Source: Mycolicibacterium flavescens
GTDB lineage: Bacteria > Actinomycetota > Actinomycetes > Mycobacteriales > Mycobacteriaceae
NCBI GenBank assembly: GCA_900637135.1
Contig: LR134353.1
Span: 248,001 to 312,000 of the forward strand
Direction: 5' to 3'
Length of the DNA: 64,000 nt
In this document: piece by piece, positions 41,650-53,144 of the stretch
Position numbering within the stretch: the first letter of the stretch is position 1
How the letters are laid out: each line of letters opens with the position of its first letter
The notes under the pieces: model-generated
What the model was told of the DNA's origin: nothing
Seen by the model: only the letters and a program-made list of their open reading frames with translations
Database searches by the model: none
Translations under genes and position numbers: made by a program

Positions 41650-42723
41650 TTACCGCCGTGGCCCGACGCCGCGCGCCTGCGGCAGCGGCAGGTCGTTGTA
41701 GGTGGCGATACCGGGAGGCGCCGCCACCACCGCGGGGATCGCATGGATCGGGGGCATGGCGGTCATGATGTGGCCGAGGACGAAGAAGTCCTCGATCGAC
41801 TTGGCGTTCTCGATCATGTCCTGTGGGGGCAGGAAACCGACCTGCATGGTGACCGTCGGCCGGCCGTCGATCGTGATCTTCCAGCCCTCGGCGTCCATCT
41901 GCCAGTCCGGGTCGAGCGTGGTGCCCTTCTTCCACCGGACGTTGATGTCGACCACCGGCTTGCCGTCGACGATCCCCTGCCAACTGGCGTACACGCCCGC
42001 CACATGCCCGGCCGGGATGGTCCATGACGCCATCACGAGATCCTCTGTGGTCTGGGCATATTCGGGCACGCACTTGATCTCGTCGAGCTCCACACCGATC
42101 GAGTCGGCGACCAGGCGGACCGCCTCGGCGAACACCGCGGTGCCCTTCGAGGCCATCGGCTGCAGGTTCGGATCGTCGATCGCGGTGCCGAACCCGACGG
42201 GCCGTTCGGTGTCGGGGGAGTCGTAGAGCGTGGTGTCGGCGGACTCGGCGATGGTGATCTTGTCGACCCGGTCGCAGCCCGTTGCGGCCACGATGGCGAG
42301 CAGTTCCGCGAAGCCGGGGCTGATCCCGGACCCGAAGAGTGTCGAACCGCCGCGCTTGCATGCCTCTTCGAGCCTGTCGCGTTCGTCACCGAGGTTATGT
42401 CCGGTGATGAAGGATGCCGACGACACGACGTTGACGCCGGCTTCGAGGATGCGGACCAGTTCGTCGACGTCGATCCACATCGGGTTGTAGACCACGACGT
42501 CGGGCTTCAAGGCGAGCAGGGCGTCGACGTCGTTGGTGGCCTTCACGCCAAGGGGCGCGATGCCGGCGAGTTCTCCGGCATCCTGGCCGGCCTTGTCCTG
42601 CGACCACGCATAGAGGCCGACGAGTTCGTAGTTCGGGTTCGTGGCGATCGCCTGGACCGAGCTCTTGCCGACGTTGCCGGTGGTCCACTGCACGACGCGA
42701 TAGGGAGTGTTTGGCACCCGCAC
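41650..42723 (-). CDS. Dihydrodipicolinate reductase-like NAD(P)-binding protein
   Basis: A 357-residue protein with an N-terminal DapB-like Rossmann domain (YRVVQWTTGNVGKSSVQAI; PDVVVYNPMWIDVDELVRILEAGVNVVS) and a long C-terminal domain. Mycobacteria carry many such 2,4-diaminopentanoate-dehydrogenase- or DapB-like paralogues of unknown substrate; it is not the lysine-pathway DapB, which is shorter. GTG at 42723 (or 42717) is the likely start; the open frame further upstream overlaps the divergent TetR gene, which may regulate it. Confidence 0.75.
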   Translation of the reverse strand: MRVPNTPYRVVQWTTGNVGKSSVQAIATNPNYELVGLYAWSQDKAGQDAGELAGIAPLGVKATNDVDALLALKPDVVVYNPMWIDVDELVRILEAGVNVVSSASFITGHNLGDERDRLEEACKRGGSTLFGSGISPGFAELLAIVAATGCDRVDKITIAESADTTLYDSPDTERPVGFGTAIDDPNLQPMASKGTAVFAEAVRLVADSIGVELDEIKCVPEYAQTTEDLVMASWTIPAGHVAGVYASWQGIVDGKPVVDINVRWKKGTTLDPDWQMDAEGWKITIDGRPTVTMQVGFLPPQDMIENAKSIEDFFVLGHIMTAMPPIHAIPAVVAAPPGIATYNDLPLPQARGVGPRR

Positions 42724-42805
42724 AGCATAGGAAAGCCCGGCGCTTCGCGCGGGTGTTTTTACCGAGCGGCGAAAAATTGCCTCGTGAAGCCCTAGTCTGA
42801 TCGTG

Positions 42806-43459
42806 ATGAGCGGCCGGACGAGGGGTCGCCCACCCCGGATCAGCCGCGACCAGATCGTCGCGGCGGCCAGGGACGCGGCGAGTGCGGACTTGACGATGCA
42901 GGCGGTCGCTGATGCTCTCGGAGTCAGCCGCAAGGCCCTGCACTACTACGTCGGCGATCGGGAGGGCCTGCTGACGCTGGTGGTGACCGACCTGTTCGAA
43001 CGCGAACTCACCAGCGTCGAGTTGCCGGACGGCGATGACTGGCGGGCGATTCTGCGCGCCTACACCGTCGCGTTTCGCAACGGGCTGACGCAGGTCGGCG
43101 CGGCCACGGACTTCACCCGGTTACGGGGTATCGGCGCCGTCGCGGCGTTGGCGCTCGCCGACCGAGTGCTCGACGCCCTGCTCACCGCCGGCTTCACGCC
43201 CGACACCGCCCGGTACGGGTTGACCGCGGCGTCGAACATCGCGCAGTCGGCGGCCCACAGCAGCGCGGCGCAGACGCCCTCGGGGATGCACCGGCACCGT
43301 GCCGAGACGTCGGCGGCCCTGGAGTGGGAACCGGAAGACACCTATCCGGCGCTGCGCGCCGTGCTCGCCTCGGCCGAATCCCAGCGCCACGACGCCGAGC
43401 ACCAGTTCGACTTCGAACTCGAGGTGCTCATCGCCGGCCTGGAACGACTCCTCGATTAG
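42806..43459 (+). CDS. TetR-family transcriptional regulator
   Basis: A 217-residue TetR regulator. The N-terminal HTH reads GRPPRISRDQIVAAARDAAS...LTMQAVADALGVSRKALHYYVGDREGLLTL, with RKALHYYV as the recognition helix. The C-terminal ligand domain has a TetR_C-like DFTRLRGIGAVAALALADRVLDAL segment. It is divergent from the DapB-like gene with 82 bp between, its likely target. ATG at 42806 or GTG at 42803. Confidence 0.85.
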   Translation: MSGRTRGRPPRISRDQIVAAARDAASADLTMQAVADALGVSRKALHYYVGDREGLLTLVVTDLFERELTSVELPDGDDWRAILRAYTVAFRNGLTQVGAATDFTRLRGIGAVAALALADRVLDALLTAGFTPDTARYGLTAASNIAQSAAHSSAAQTPSGMHRHRAETSAALEWEPEDTYPALRAVLASAESQRHDAEHQFDFELEVLIAGLERLLD

Positions 43460-44472
43460 AGGGGCGTCAGGGTGGCCTTGGCGGTCCGTTCCAGCCCGCC
43501 GCGATCGACCCAGGTCAGGTCGACCACGTCGCCGGGATAGTGGCTGTCCAGCACGTAGGTCAGTGTCGTCGCCGAATCCAACGGGACGCCGTCGAGCACG
43601 ACGAGCACGTCGCCGGGGGCGAGACCCGCCCGGTCGGCGGGCCCACCGCGCAGCACGTCGGCGATCTGCACGCCCGGGCCACGTTGCGCCGAACGCACCC
43701 CGACCCCGAGCAGCACCGGCGGGCCGATGTGCACGTCGGCAGATGGTGCGCGGGACCGGATCTGGTTGGCGATCGGCAACGCGTCGTTGATCGGAATCGC
43801 GAAGCCCTCGCCGCCCGGGCCGAACCGGAAGTTCACCGAAGCCGCGGTGGTGATGCCCACGACCTGACCCGCGCCGTTGACCACCGGACCGCCCGAGTCG
43901 CCCGCGACGACCGGTGCGGCGAACTCGAAGAGACCCGCGAGTTCGTCCTTGCTGCCGGTCAGTGAGTCCTCGGCGTTCACGGTCCGGCCGAATGCGGTGA
44001 TCGTGCCGACCTCGCGGGTCAGCGGTCCGTTCGTCCCGTTGGCGTTGCCGAGCGCGACGACGGGCTCACCGGCCGCCAGGAGCGCGGAATCACCGATCGG
44101 GGCGACCGGCAGGCCGATCCCGCCGATCAGCTGCAACACCGCGATGTCACGCTTGCGGTTGTAGCCGAGCAGCTCAGCCGGGTAGGACCGGCCTCCGACG
44201 CTCGCGGTGATCCGGTCCGCGCCCGACACGACGTGGAAGTTGGTCAGGACCAGGCCGTTGGGATCGATCACGAATCCGGCGCCGTTTCCGTATGCGCCCT
44301 GATAGTCGATCTCGGTGTCGATCCGGACCACGGACGGTTCGACCTGAGCGGCGGCCGCGACAGGGTCACCGGGGGCGGCCGCAGCCGGAAACACCGGCGC
44401 CACCACGGCTAACGCCATGGCCAATGCGATCAGCAGCGTCGTGAATGGACGCCGAAAGGGGATTTTGCCCAT
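43456..44472 (-). CDS. Exported trypsin-like serine protease with PDZ domain (PepA/HtrA-like)
   Basis: A 338-residue exported protease. A signal peptide (FTTLLIALAMALAVVAPVFPAAAA) is followed by a chymotrypsin-fold domain with the catalytic triad histidine in LTNFHVVSG, aspartate in KRDIAVLQL and serine in VAGDSGGPVV. A C-terminal PDZ domain (about 245-335) has GVGVRSAQ, GGPADRAGLAPGDVLVVLDG. It resembles mycobacterial PepA (Rv0125) more than membrane-anchored HtrA because there is no transmembrane helix after the signal peptide. It is convergent with TetR, overlapping by 4 bp. Confidence 0.87.
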   Translation of the reverse strand: MGKIPFRRPFTTLLIALAMALAVVAPVFPAAAAPGDPVAAAAQVEPSVVRIDTEIDYQGAYGNGAGFVIDPNGLVLTNFHVVSGADRITASVGGRSYPAELLGYNRKRDIAVLQLIGGIGLPVAPIGDSALLAAGEPVVALGNANGTNGPLTREVGTITAFGRTVNAEDSLTGSKDELAGLFEFAAPVVAGDSGGPVVNGAGQVVGITTAASVNFRFGPGGEGFAIPINDALPIANQIRSRAPSADVHIGPPVLLGVGVRSAQRGPGVQIADVLRGGPADRAGLAPGDVLVVLDGVPLDSATTLTYVLDSHYPGDVVDLTWVDRGGLERTAKATLTPL

Positions 44473-44500
44473 AGGCCCATATTGCCCGATGCCGAGACGA

Positions 44501-46906
<2,406 letters not shown>

Positions 46907-46927
46907 TCGGCCTCCGGGGCCCGTTTG

Positions 46928-46972
46928 GTGCATCTGACGACGGAATTCGCCGAAAAGCGTCGTCAGATTCAC
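46928..46972. repeat. Palindromic repeat, family D copy 1 (contains a gene's stop codon)
   Basis: The arms GTGCATCTGACGACG (46928-46942) and CGTCGTCAGATTCAC (46958-46972) are complementary at 14 of 15 positions, with a 15-bp loop. The stop codon of the convergent DUF559 gene (46969-46971 on the minus strand) lies inside the right arm. An inverted copy is at 47912-47957 beyond the other end of that gene. Confidence 0.85.
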
Positions 46973-47838
46973 AACCGACACCCACGCGAGCGCAACACGC
47001 TTTCGACTCTGGCCACGTAGGTGGTGCGCCGGTAGCGCAGCAGGTCTCGGCTGACCCGGATGATCGACCAGCCGAGCTCGGTCAGGGCGAACTGTTTGTC
47101 GATGTCGCGCTGCCTCACCCTCGGATCGGTCCAGTGTTGCGGGCCGTCGTATCCGATACCGACCTGGAAGTCCTCATACGCCATGTCGAGCCGGGCGAGG
47201 AACTGCCTGTACCCGTCGAATACGCGAACCTGCGTCTGCGGCGGCGGAAGCCCCGCGTCGATCAGCGCCAGCCGGGCCACCGTCTCCTGTGGGGATTCCG
47301 CACCGGCGTCCATCAGCGGGAGCACGCGCCTCAGCCGAGGAAGGCCTCGGGCGCCCGCATGCGCGGCAATCACCGCCTCCACGTCGACGTGTTTGAGGCC
47401 GGTGGTGTTGGCGAGAGCGTCGAGACGCTGCACCGCGACGGTCCGGTCTTCGAGATGGCGACCGAGGTCGAACGCCGTGCGAGCCGCAGTTGTCACACGC
47501 ATCGCAGACATGGTCAGGAGTTCGTTCGGCAGTACGCGTTCTGTCCGGACGACGAGTTTGGTTGGCGCCCTGCGGTTGTCGTGGATGAGTTCAGCGGGCT
47601 CCGACCCGTCGATGTACTTGGTGCCCAGTACCGCCGCTGCCGACAGGCCCGCGACGATTCCGCGCCGCTTCGACCACAGCCAGGCCGCTTGCGCCCGATC
47701 GCGCGCCGACACCGTGGCGTCGCGTGGGACGTAGACACCCGGATACATCGGGACGTACAGGCGGCGCATCGCGCGCTCGGAGATGGCGCCGGTCGCCAGC
47801 GCTTCGCTCCCGACGAAGGGCCACGGCAGCTCGGTCAT
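46969..47838 (-). CDS. DUF559 (Vsr-like nuclease fold) protein with AbiEi-like N-terminus
   Basis: A 289-residue protein. The N-terminal half (EALATGAISERAMRRLYVPMYPGVYVPRDATVSARDR) looks like a type IV AbiEi antitoxin-type winged helix. The C-terminal 110 residues match DUF559, a very-short-patch-repair endonuclease-like fold: ESPQETVARLALIDAGLPPP, RLDMAYEDFQVGIGYDGPQHW with the acidic active-site residues, and GWSIIRVSRDLL. Such proteins are numerous in mycobacteria and unexplained; no partner toxin is visible. ATG 47838 is preferred; 47853 is possible. It is bracketed by inverted copies of palindrome D. Confidence 0.75.
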   Translation of the reverse strand: MTELPWPFVGSEALATGAISERAMRRLYVPMYPGVYVPRDATVSARDRAQAAWLWSKRRGIVAGLSAAAVLGTKYIDGSEPAELIHDNRRAPTKLVVRTERVLPNELLTMSAMRVTTAARTAFDLGRHLEDRTVAVQRLDALANTTGLKHVDVEAVIAAHAGARGLPRLRRVLPLMDAGAESPQETVARLALIDAGLPPPQTQVRVFDGYRQFLARLDMAYEDFQVGIGYDGPQHWTDPRVRQRDIDKQFALTELGWSIIRVSRDLLRYRRTTYVARVESVLRSRGCRL

Positions 47839-47911
47839 GCTCGTACGGTGCATGCGGGGACCGACGGATCACGGCTGCGGTCGCGAGTCATCCACAGGGC
47901 CGCCACCGTTT

Positions 47912-47957
47912 GTGAACCTGACGACGCTTTGAGCGTCCAAACCGTCGCCAGATGCAC
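47912..47957. repeat. Palindromic repeat, family D copy 2 (inverted)
   Basis: The arms GTGAACCTGACGACG (47912-47926) and CGTCGCCAGATGCAC (47943-47957) pair at 12 of 15 positions. Its right arm, inverted, matches the left arm of copy 1 at 14 of 15 positions and its left arm matches the inverted right arm of copy 1 at 14 of 15, so the element is in reverse orientation relative to copy 1. It lies 60 bp before dnaX. Confidence 0.8.
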
Positions 47958-48017
47958 AATCCAGCGACACCGTGGTGGCCCGTCGAGCCGTCACACCACG
48001 CCGGTAGCCTGCTGATC

Positions 48018-49913
48018 GTGGCGCTCTACCGCAAGTACCGGCCCGCGACCTTCGCCGAAGTCGTCGGCCAGGAACATGTCACCGAGCCGCTGTCGACGGC
48101 ACTGACGTCGGGCCGGATCAACCACGCGTATCTGTTCTCCGGTCCGCGCGGGTGCGGCAAGACCTCGTCGGCGCGCATCCTGGCGCGGTCGCTGAACTGC
48201 GAGCAGGGCCCGACGGCCACCCCGTGCGGAGTGTGCGATTCGTGCGTGGCACTCGCACCGAACGGGCCCGGCAGCGTCGACGTCGTCGAACTCGACGCGG
48301 CCAGCCACGGCGGCGTGGACGACACCCGCGAGTTGCGTGACCGCGCGTTCTACGCCCCCGCGCAGTCGCGGTACCGGATCTTCATCGTCGACGAAGCGCA
48401 CATGGTCACCACGGCGGGCTTCAACGCGCTGCTGAAGATCGTCGAGGAACCGCCCGAACATCTGATCTTCGTGTTCGCGACCACCGAGCCGGAGAAGGTG
48501 CTGCCGACCATCCGCTCGCGAACCCACCACTACCCGTTCCGGCTGCTGGCCCCGCGCACCATGCGCACGCTGCTGGAAGGCATCTGCGAGCAGGAGAACG
48601 TCACCGTCGACGACGCGGTGTACCCGCTGGTGATCCGCGCCGGCGGCGGGTCACCCCGCGACACCCTGTCGGTACTCGACCAATTGCTCGCCGGCGCCGA
48701 GGGCAACCACGTCAACTACACGCGGGCGTTAGCACTGCTGGGTGCGACGGACGTCGCGCTCATCGACGACGCGATCGACGCGCTCGCCGCCGGCGACGGC
48801 GCGGCGCTCTTCGGGGTCGTCGAGGCGGTGATCGACGCCGGTCACGACCCGCGCCGGTTCGCGACCGACCTGTTGGAGCGGTTACGCGACCTGATCATCC
48901 TGCAGTCGGTACCCGACGCCGCGGCGCGTGGAGTCGTCGACGGACCGGAGGATGTGCTCGACCGGATGCGCGAGCAGGCCACCCGCATCGGCATCGCGAC
49001 GCTGACCCGCTACGCCGAAGTGGTACACGCCGGCCTCGGTGAGATGCGCGGCGCCACCGCACCCAGGCTGCTGCTCGAGGTGGTGTGCGCGCGGCTGCTG
49101 CTCCCGTCCGCTAGTGACACGGAATCGGCGCTGCTGCAACGGATCGAGCGCATCGAGACCAGGCTGGACATGTCGATACCGGCCGGGGAGGGCCAGTCGG
49201 TTCAGGCGGGTGGGCCGCCGCGGCAGTACGCCCGCAGGAGTAAGGCCGAGGCGCAGCCCGCCGATTCGTCGCCGCCGCCCCGTAGCGAGCCGTCGCCGCC
49301 CCGCAGCGAGCCGCGGCCCGAACCGAAACCCGAACCCAAGCCAGTACCCAAGGCCGAACCCAAGCCTGAATCCCCGCCGACAGCGCCGGCTGCCGAGAGC
49401 AAACCGCCGTCGCCGCCGCCGGTGCGGCCGCCGTCCGATCCGGTCGTGGCCGCGCCGCCGCCTGCCGCGGTGACCGGTGAGCCGAACGCCGCCGCCGTGC
49501 GCAGCATGTGGTCGACGGTGCGGGACAAGGTGCGCGAGCGCAGCCGCACCACCGAGGTGATGTTGTCGGGTGCGATCGTCCGCGCGCTCGAGGGTGACAC
49601 GCTGGTGCTCAGCCACGACTCGGCGCCGCTGGCCAAGCGGTTGACCGAACAGCGCAACGCCGACGTCATCCGCGAAGCGCTGAAGGACGCCCTCGGGGTG
49701 AACTGGAAGATCCGCTGCGAGGCGGGTTCGGCCGCCGCGCCACCGCCGACGGAACCGGTCCCGGCCGGCCCGCCGCCCCGCAGCGACGACGACGAGGAAG
49801 CCATGCTGGCCGAGGCCGGCAGCGACACCTCGGACACACCGCGCCGCGATCCGGAGGAAGCCGCGCTCGAGCTACTGCAGAACGAGTTGGGCGCCCGGCG
49901 TATCGACGGCTGA
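48018..49913 (+). CDS. dnaX: DNA polymerase III gamma/tau subunit
   Basis: A 631-residue clamp-loader subunit that opens and loads the beta sliding clamp. The N-terminus is ALYRKYRPATFAEVVGQEHV; Walker A FSGPRGCGKTSS is near residue 40; the zinc module CEQGPTATPCGVCDSC is near 64-79; Walker B is FIVDEAHM and SRC-like LLKIVEEPPEHLIF follows. Between about 410 and 490 is a Pro/Glu/Lys-rich linker (PRPEPKPEPKPVPKAEPKP), then a tau-type C-terminal domain. GTG at 48018. No frameshift site for a gamma form was recognised. Confidence 0.92.
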   Translation: MALYRKYRPATFAEVVGQEHVTEPLSTALTSGRINHAYLFSGPRGCGKTSSARILARSLNCEQGPTATPCGVCDSCVALAPNGPGSVDVVELDAASHGGVDDTRELRDRAFYAPAQSRYRIFIVDEAHMVTTAGFNALLKIVEEPPEHLIFVFATTEPEKVLPTIRSRTHHYPFRLLAPRTMRTLLEGICEQENVTVDDAVYPLVIRAGGGSPRDTLSVLDQLLAGAEGNHVNYTRALALLGATDVALIDDAIDALAAGDGAALFGVVEAVIDAGHDPRRFATDLLERLRDLIILQSVPDAAARGVVDGPEDVLDRMREQATRIGIATLTRYAEVVHAGLGEMRGATAPRLLLEVVCARLLLPSASDTESALLQRIERIETRLDMSIPAGEGQSVQAGGPPRQYARRSKAEAQPADSSPPPRSEPSPPRSEPRPEPKPEPKPVPKAEPKPESPPTAPAAESKPPSPPPVRPPSDPVVAAPPPAAVTGEPNAAAVRSMWSTVRDKVRERSRTTEVMLSGAIVRALEGDTLVLSHDSAPLAKRLTEQRNADVIREALKDALGVNWKIRCEAGSAAAPPPTEPVPAGPPPRSDDDEEAMLAEAGSDTSDTPRRDPEEAALELLQNELGARRIDG

Positions 49914-49927
49914 AGCTACGGCCTCGA

Positions 49928-51241
49928 CTATGGCGTCCACCACGGACGCAGCGGCAGCCCGCCGTCATAGCCGTCGCGATCCAGCTTGACCGCCAGGACC
50001 TGGTGCAGCTGAACGACATTCGTCTCGAAGCCCAGGCGCGAGCCGGCCATGTACAGACCCCACACCTTGGCCGTCGCCAGCCCGACCTCGGCCACGGCCT
50101 CGTCCCAGTGCTCCACCAGGTTGCGGCACCAGTCGCGCAGCGTCAGCGCGTAGTGGTGACGCAGGTTCTCCTCGTGGACCACTTCCAGGCCGACGTCCTG
50201 CGCCTCGGTGATGATGCGTCCGGAACCGGTGAGCTCCCCGTCCGGAAAGACGTAGCGGTCGATGAAACCGCCTGCGGTGGAGCCGGTTCGGTTGTCCGGT
50301 CGGGTGATGCAGTGGTTGAGCAGCAGCGCGCCGTGACGCATCTTCGACTGGAGGAATTCGAAGTAGGCGGGATAGTTGTGCACGCCGATGTGCTCGGTCA
50401 ACCCGATCGAGGACACCGCGTCGAAATCGGATTCACGCACATCGCGGTAGTCGGCGTGACGGATTTCGGCCAGATCCTCGAGCCCGTCGCGAGCGATCGC
50501 CTCTCGTGCCCAGGACGCCTGCTCCTTCGACAGCGTGACCCCGAGCGCCTTGACCCCGTGCCGTGCGGCGTAGCGCACCATGCCACCCCACCCGCAGCCC
50601 ACGTCGAGTAGGCGGTCGCCCGGCTTGAGGCGCAGTTTCTCGAACACCAGTCGGTACTTGTTCTCCTGGGCCTCTTCCAGCGTCGACCCGCTGTGCGGAT
50701 AGCACGCGCACGTGTAGGTCATCGACGGGCCGAGCACCCACTCGTAGAACATGTTGGAGACGTCGTAGTGGTGATGGATCGCCTCGGCATCACGAGTCTT
50801 GCTGTGGCGCAGACCTTCTGCGATTCGACGCCACCGCGGCAGCGCCTCCTGCGGCGGCGGCGCGATCGGCTTGAGATGCTCGATGCCGATGGAGCGCACG
50901 ATCTGGGCGAGCACCCGTGCCGGCGGACGTCTGAAGTCCATCTTGTGGGCGAGCGCCCTGAGCAACTCGTAGGGATCGCCGGGATGCACACCGTGTGTGG
51001 CCAGATCGCCCGATACGTAAGCCCGGGCCAGTCCCAGATCCCCAGACGCAGTAGCCAGATACGTCGTACCGCGCGGCGTCAACAGCTCCAAGCCGAGCGG
51101 GGCGTCCTCGGGTCCGGCCGTGCTTCCGTCGTAGGCGCTGAAGCGCAGCGGCAGGTTTCCACCGGCGAAGATTTCCAGAATCTCGGCCAGCGTGAGCTTT
51201 CCGGCCGGCGCCTGTGCCGCGTGTTCTTTGAAAGTCGTCAT
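49928..51241 (-). CDS. bfaB: SAM-dependent methyltransferase for tuberculostearic acid (cyclopropane synthase family)
   Basis: A 437-residue cyclopropane-fatty-acid-synthase-like methyltransferase. The SAM site is LLDVGCGWGGMVRYAA near residue 204; the lipid-site signature IHHHYDVSNMFYEWVLGPSMTYTCACY precedes it; IGLTEHIGVHNY and GFIDRYVFPDGEL follow. In mycobacteria this gene and the next form the BfaB/BfaA (TmsB/TmsA) pair: the methyltransferase adds a methylene at C10 of oleoyl phospholipid and the partner reduces it to 10-methylstearate. It overlaps its partner by 4 bp (ATGA) and matches Rv3720. Confidence 0.88.
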   Translation of the reverse strand: MTTFKEHAAQAPAGKLTLAEILEIFAGGNLPLRFSAYDGSTAGPEDAPLGLELLTPRGTTYLATASGDLGLARAYVSGDLATHGVHPGDPYELLRALAHKMDFRRPPARVLAQIVRSIGIEHLKPIAPPPQEALPRWRRIAEGLRHSKTRDAEAIHHHYDVSNMFYEWVLGPSMTYTCACYPHSGSTLEEAQENKYRLVFEKLRLKPGDRLLDVGCGWGGMVRYAARHGVKALGVTLSKEQASWAREAIARDGLEDLAEIRHADYRDVRESDFDAVSSIGLTEHIGVHNYPAYFEFLQSKMRHGALLLNHCITRPDNRTGSTAGGFIDRYVFPDGELTGSGRIITEAQDVGLEVVHEENLRHHYALTLRDWCRNLVEHWDEAVAEVGLATAKVWGLYMAGSRLGFETNVVQLHQVLAVKLDRDGYDGGLPLRPWWTP

Positions 51242-52629
51242 CGTCTCTGCACCGCCTTCGCATAAAGATCGAGCAGCCGTGAATCTGGATCGTATGCCTT
51301 CTTCACGATTTTGTAGGTTTCACCGCCGTACAGATCGTCGAACTCTTCGCGGCTGTAATACGAATCCGAGTACAACGATTTGTGACCGTCGAGTTGGCCG
51401 ACCTTGTGTTCGATCAACCTGTTGGTATGGCCTTCGCCGGGGCCTTCCGGCACCGACGACCAGAACCCGACGTTGACGTAGGTGTGGTTCGGCCGAAGTG
51501 GGTACAGCGGCCACGCACCGTCTGACCCGGCGTCATCGCGAAGCCGCAACGGGCACAGCCAGATCGGTTCGATCGGAACATTGTCGAGGAACCAGTGCAG
51601 GAACGCCGCGACCCGTCCGACCGGCACCTCGACGTCTTGTACGACGCGTTCGCGCGGCGGTCGCCCGTTGCGCTGCTCGATCCGGTCGGCGATGTCGAAC
51701 CGCTGGTCGAGCGCGATCAGCTTCCAGTAGAAGCTGCTGCGCCGGTACCGACGTGGCCACCACCGGCGGATCCGCGGATCCTGGACGCCGAACGCCCGTG
51801 AGCACCAGAACCAGTCGGTGTCCCAGCGCCACAGGTAGTCGTGGACCGTCAACCGGTCGTGCTTCTCGGCGCCGTCGTGCTGTATCGAGCGGTAGTAGAT
51901 CTGCTGACCGGTGTAGTCGCTGACGGGCCCGGGTGTGGTGGTCTTGAATCCGAGTGTCAGGTAGGCCTCGTCGGCGGAGAACACCACACCGTCGAGGTAG
52001 TCGACTGGAATACCGTCGTAGCCGCGCGTCTCGACGATGCGATCCATCGCGGCGACGAGGTCCTCGATGGTTTTGAACCGCAGGTGGCGCAGCGCGACGA
52101 ACGGTTGCACGGATTCCAGCTCGATCTTCAATCGAACCGAATAGCCCAACGTGCCATAAGAATTCGGAAACGCCCGGTACAGGTCGGTGTTCTGCTCCGG
52201 CGACGCGGTGACGACATCGCCGGTGCCGGTGAGGATGTCCATCTCCAGCACCGACTCATGTGGCAAGCCGTTGCGGAACGACGTGGACTCGATGCCGAGC
52301 CCGGTGACGGCTCCGCCGAGCGTGATCGTCTTCAGCTGCGGTACCACCAGCGGCGACAAGCCGTATGGCAGCGTCGCGGCGACCAGATCTTCGTAGGTGC
52401 ACATACCGGCCACGTCGGCGGTGCACGCGTCAGGGTCCACAGCGATGACACCGGTCAACCCCGAGACGTCCAAGCCCTTCGCGGTGGTCTTGGCCCGCGC
52501 GCGGAACAGGTTCGACGTGGGTTTGGCCAGGCGAACGGTGGCATCGGGCGGAATTGCACGGTAGCTGTTCAGCAGCCGCTGCACGCCCGCGGCATGAACA
52601 GCCCGTGCGTCGGTTCGGGCAACAGACAC
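51238..52629 (-). CDS. bfaA: FAD-binding oxidoreductase for tuberculostearic acid
   Basis: A 463-residue flavoprotein with an FAD_binding_4 (VAO/DHCR24-like) N-terminal domain: GLTGVIAVDPDACTADVAGMCTYEDLVAATLPYGLSPLVVPQLKTITLGGAVTG binds FAD; SVLEMDILTGTGDVVTASP and FPNSYGTLGYSVRLKIEL follow; a variable cap domain makes up the rest. In the tuberculostearic pathway it reduces the 10-methylene intermediate made by the methyltransferase next to it. It starts with GTG at 52629 and heads the two-gene operon; matches Rv3719. Confidence 0.87.
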   Translation of the reverse strand: MSVARTDARAVHAAGVQRLLNSYRAIPPDATVRLAKPTSNLFRARAKTTAKGLDVSGLTGVIAVDPDACTADVAGMCTYEDLVAATLPYGLSPLVVPQLKTITLGGAVTGLGIESTSFRNGLPHESVLEMDILTGTGDVVTASPEQNTDLYRAFPNSYGTLGYSVRLKIELESVQPFVALRHLRFKTIEDLVAAMDRIVETRGYDGIPVDYLDGVVFSADEAYLTLGFKTTTPGPVSDYTGQQIYYRSIQHDGAEKHDRLTVHDYLWRWDTDWFWCSRAFGVQDPRIRRWWPRRYRRSSFYWKLIALDQRFDIADRIEQRNGRPPRERVVQDVEVPVGRVAAFLHWFLDNVPIEPIWLCPLRLRDDAGSDGAWPLYPLRPNHTYVNVGFWSSVPEGPGEGHTNRLIEHKVGQLDGHKSLYSDSYYSREEFDDLYGGETYKIVKKAYDPDSRLLDLYAKAVQRR

Positions 52630-52698
52630 GGATATACGCTAGTCCGCGGTCGCAGGCGATGCGACCGCATGGAACTTCTACCAAGGAGCGTGCACCCG

Positions 52699-53136
52699 AT
52701 GGGACAGGTCAGCGCATCGAGCACCGTCTTGATCGACGCGGCACCGGAGGCGGTGCTCTCGGCCGTCGCGGACTACGCGAACGTGCGTCCGAAGATCCTG
52801 TCGCCGCAGTACAGCGACTACAAGGTGGTCGAGGGCGGACAGGGCGCGGGCACGGTGGCCAGCTGGAAGCTGCAGGCGACCAAGTCGCGGGTGCGCGACG
52901 TCAACGCCGAGGTCGACGTGGCCGGTCACACGGTCATCGAGAAGGACGCCAACTCCTCGATGATCACCAACTGGACCGTCGCGCCCGCCGGTAACGGGTC
53001 CTCGGTGACGGTCAAGACGTCCTGGCAGGGCGCGGGCGGGATCGGCGGCTTCTTCGAGAAGACGTTCGCGCCGCTGGGGCTGCGCAAGATCCAGTCCGAG
53101 GTGTTGGAGAACCTGAAGAAGCACCTCGAGGGATGA
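52699..53136 (+). CDS. SRPBCC / polyketide-cyclase-like protein
   Basis: A 145-residue START/SRPBCC-fold protein: ASSTVLIDAAPEAVLSAVADYANVRPKIL forms the first strand and helices, later SSMITNWTVAPAGNGSSVTVKTSW and a long C-terminal helix GLRKIQSEVLENLKKHLEG that caps the hydrophobic cavity. Such proteins bind lipids or small hydrophobics; ligand unknown. It is divergent from bfaA and matches Rv3718c. ATG at 52699 with AAGGAG at 52683-52688. Confidence 0.8.
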   Translation: MGQVSASSTVLIDAAPEAVLSAVADYANVRPKILSPQYSDYKVVEGGQGAGTVASWKLQATKSRVRDVNAEVDVAGHTVIEKDANSSMITNWTVAPAGNGSSVTVKTSWQGAGGIGGFFEKTFAPLGLRKIQSEVLENLKKHLEG

Positions 53137-53144
53137 CGCCTTAG

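Noticed and set aside
47838..48018. Type IV toxin-antitoxin pair around the DUF559 gene
   Set aside because: The N-terminal half looks AbiEi-like, but no nucleotidyltransferase (AbiEii-like) gene lies beside it; the neighbours are dnaX and the aspartate aminotransferase.
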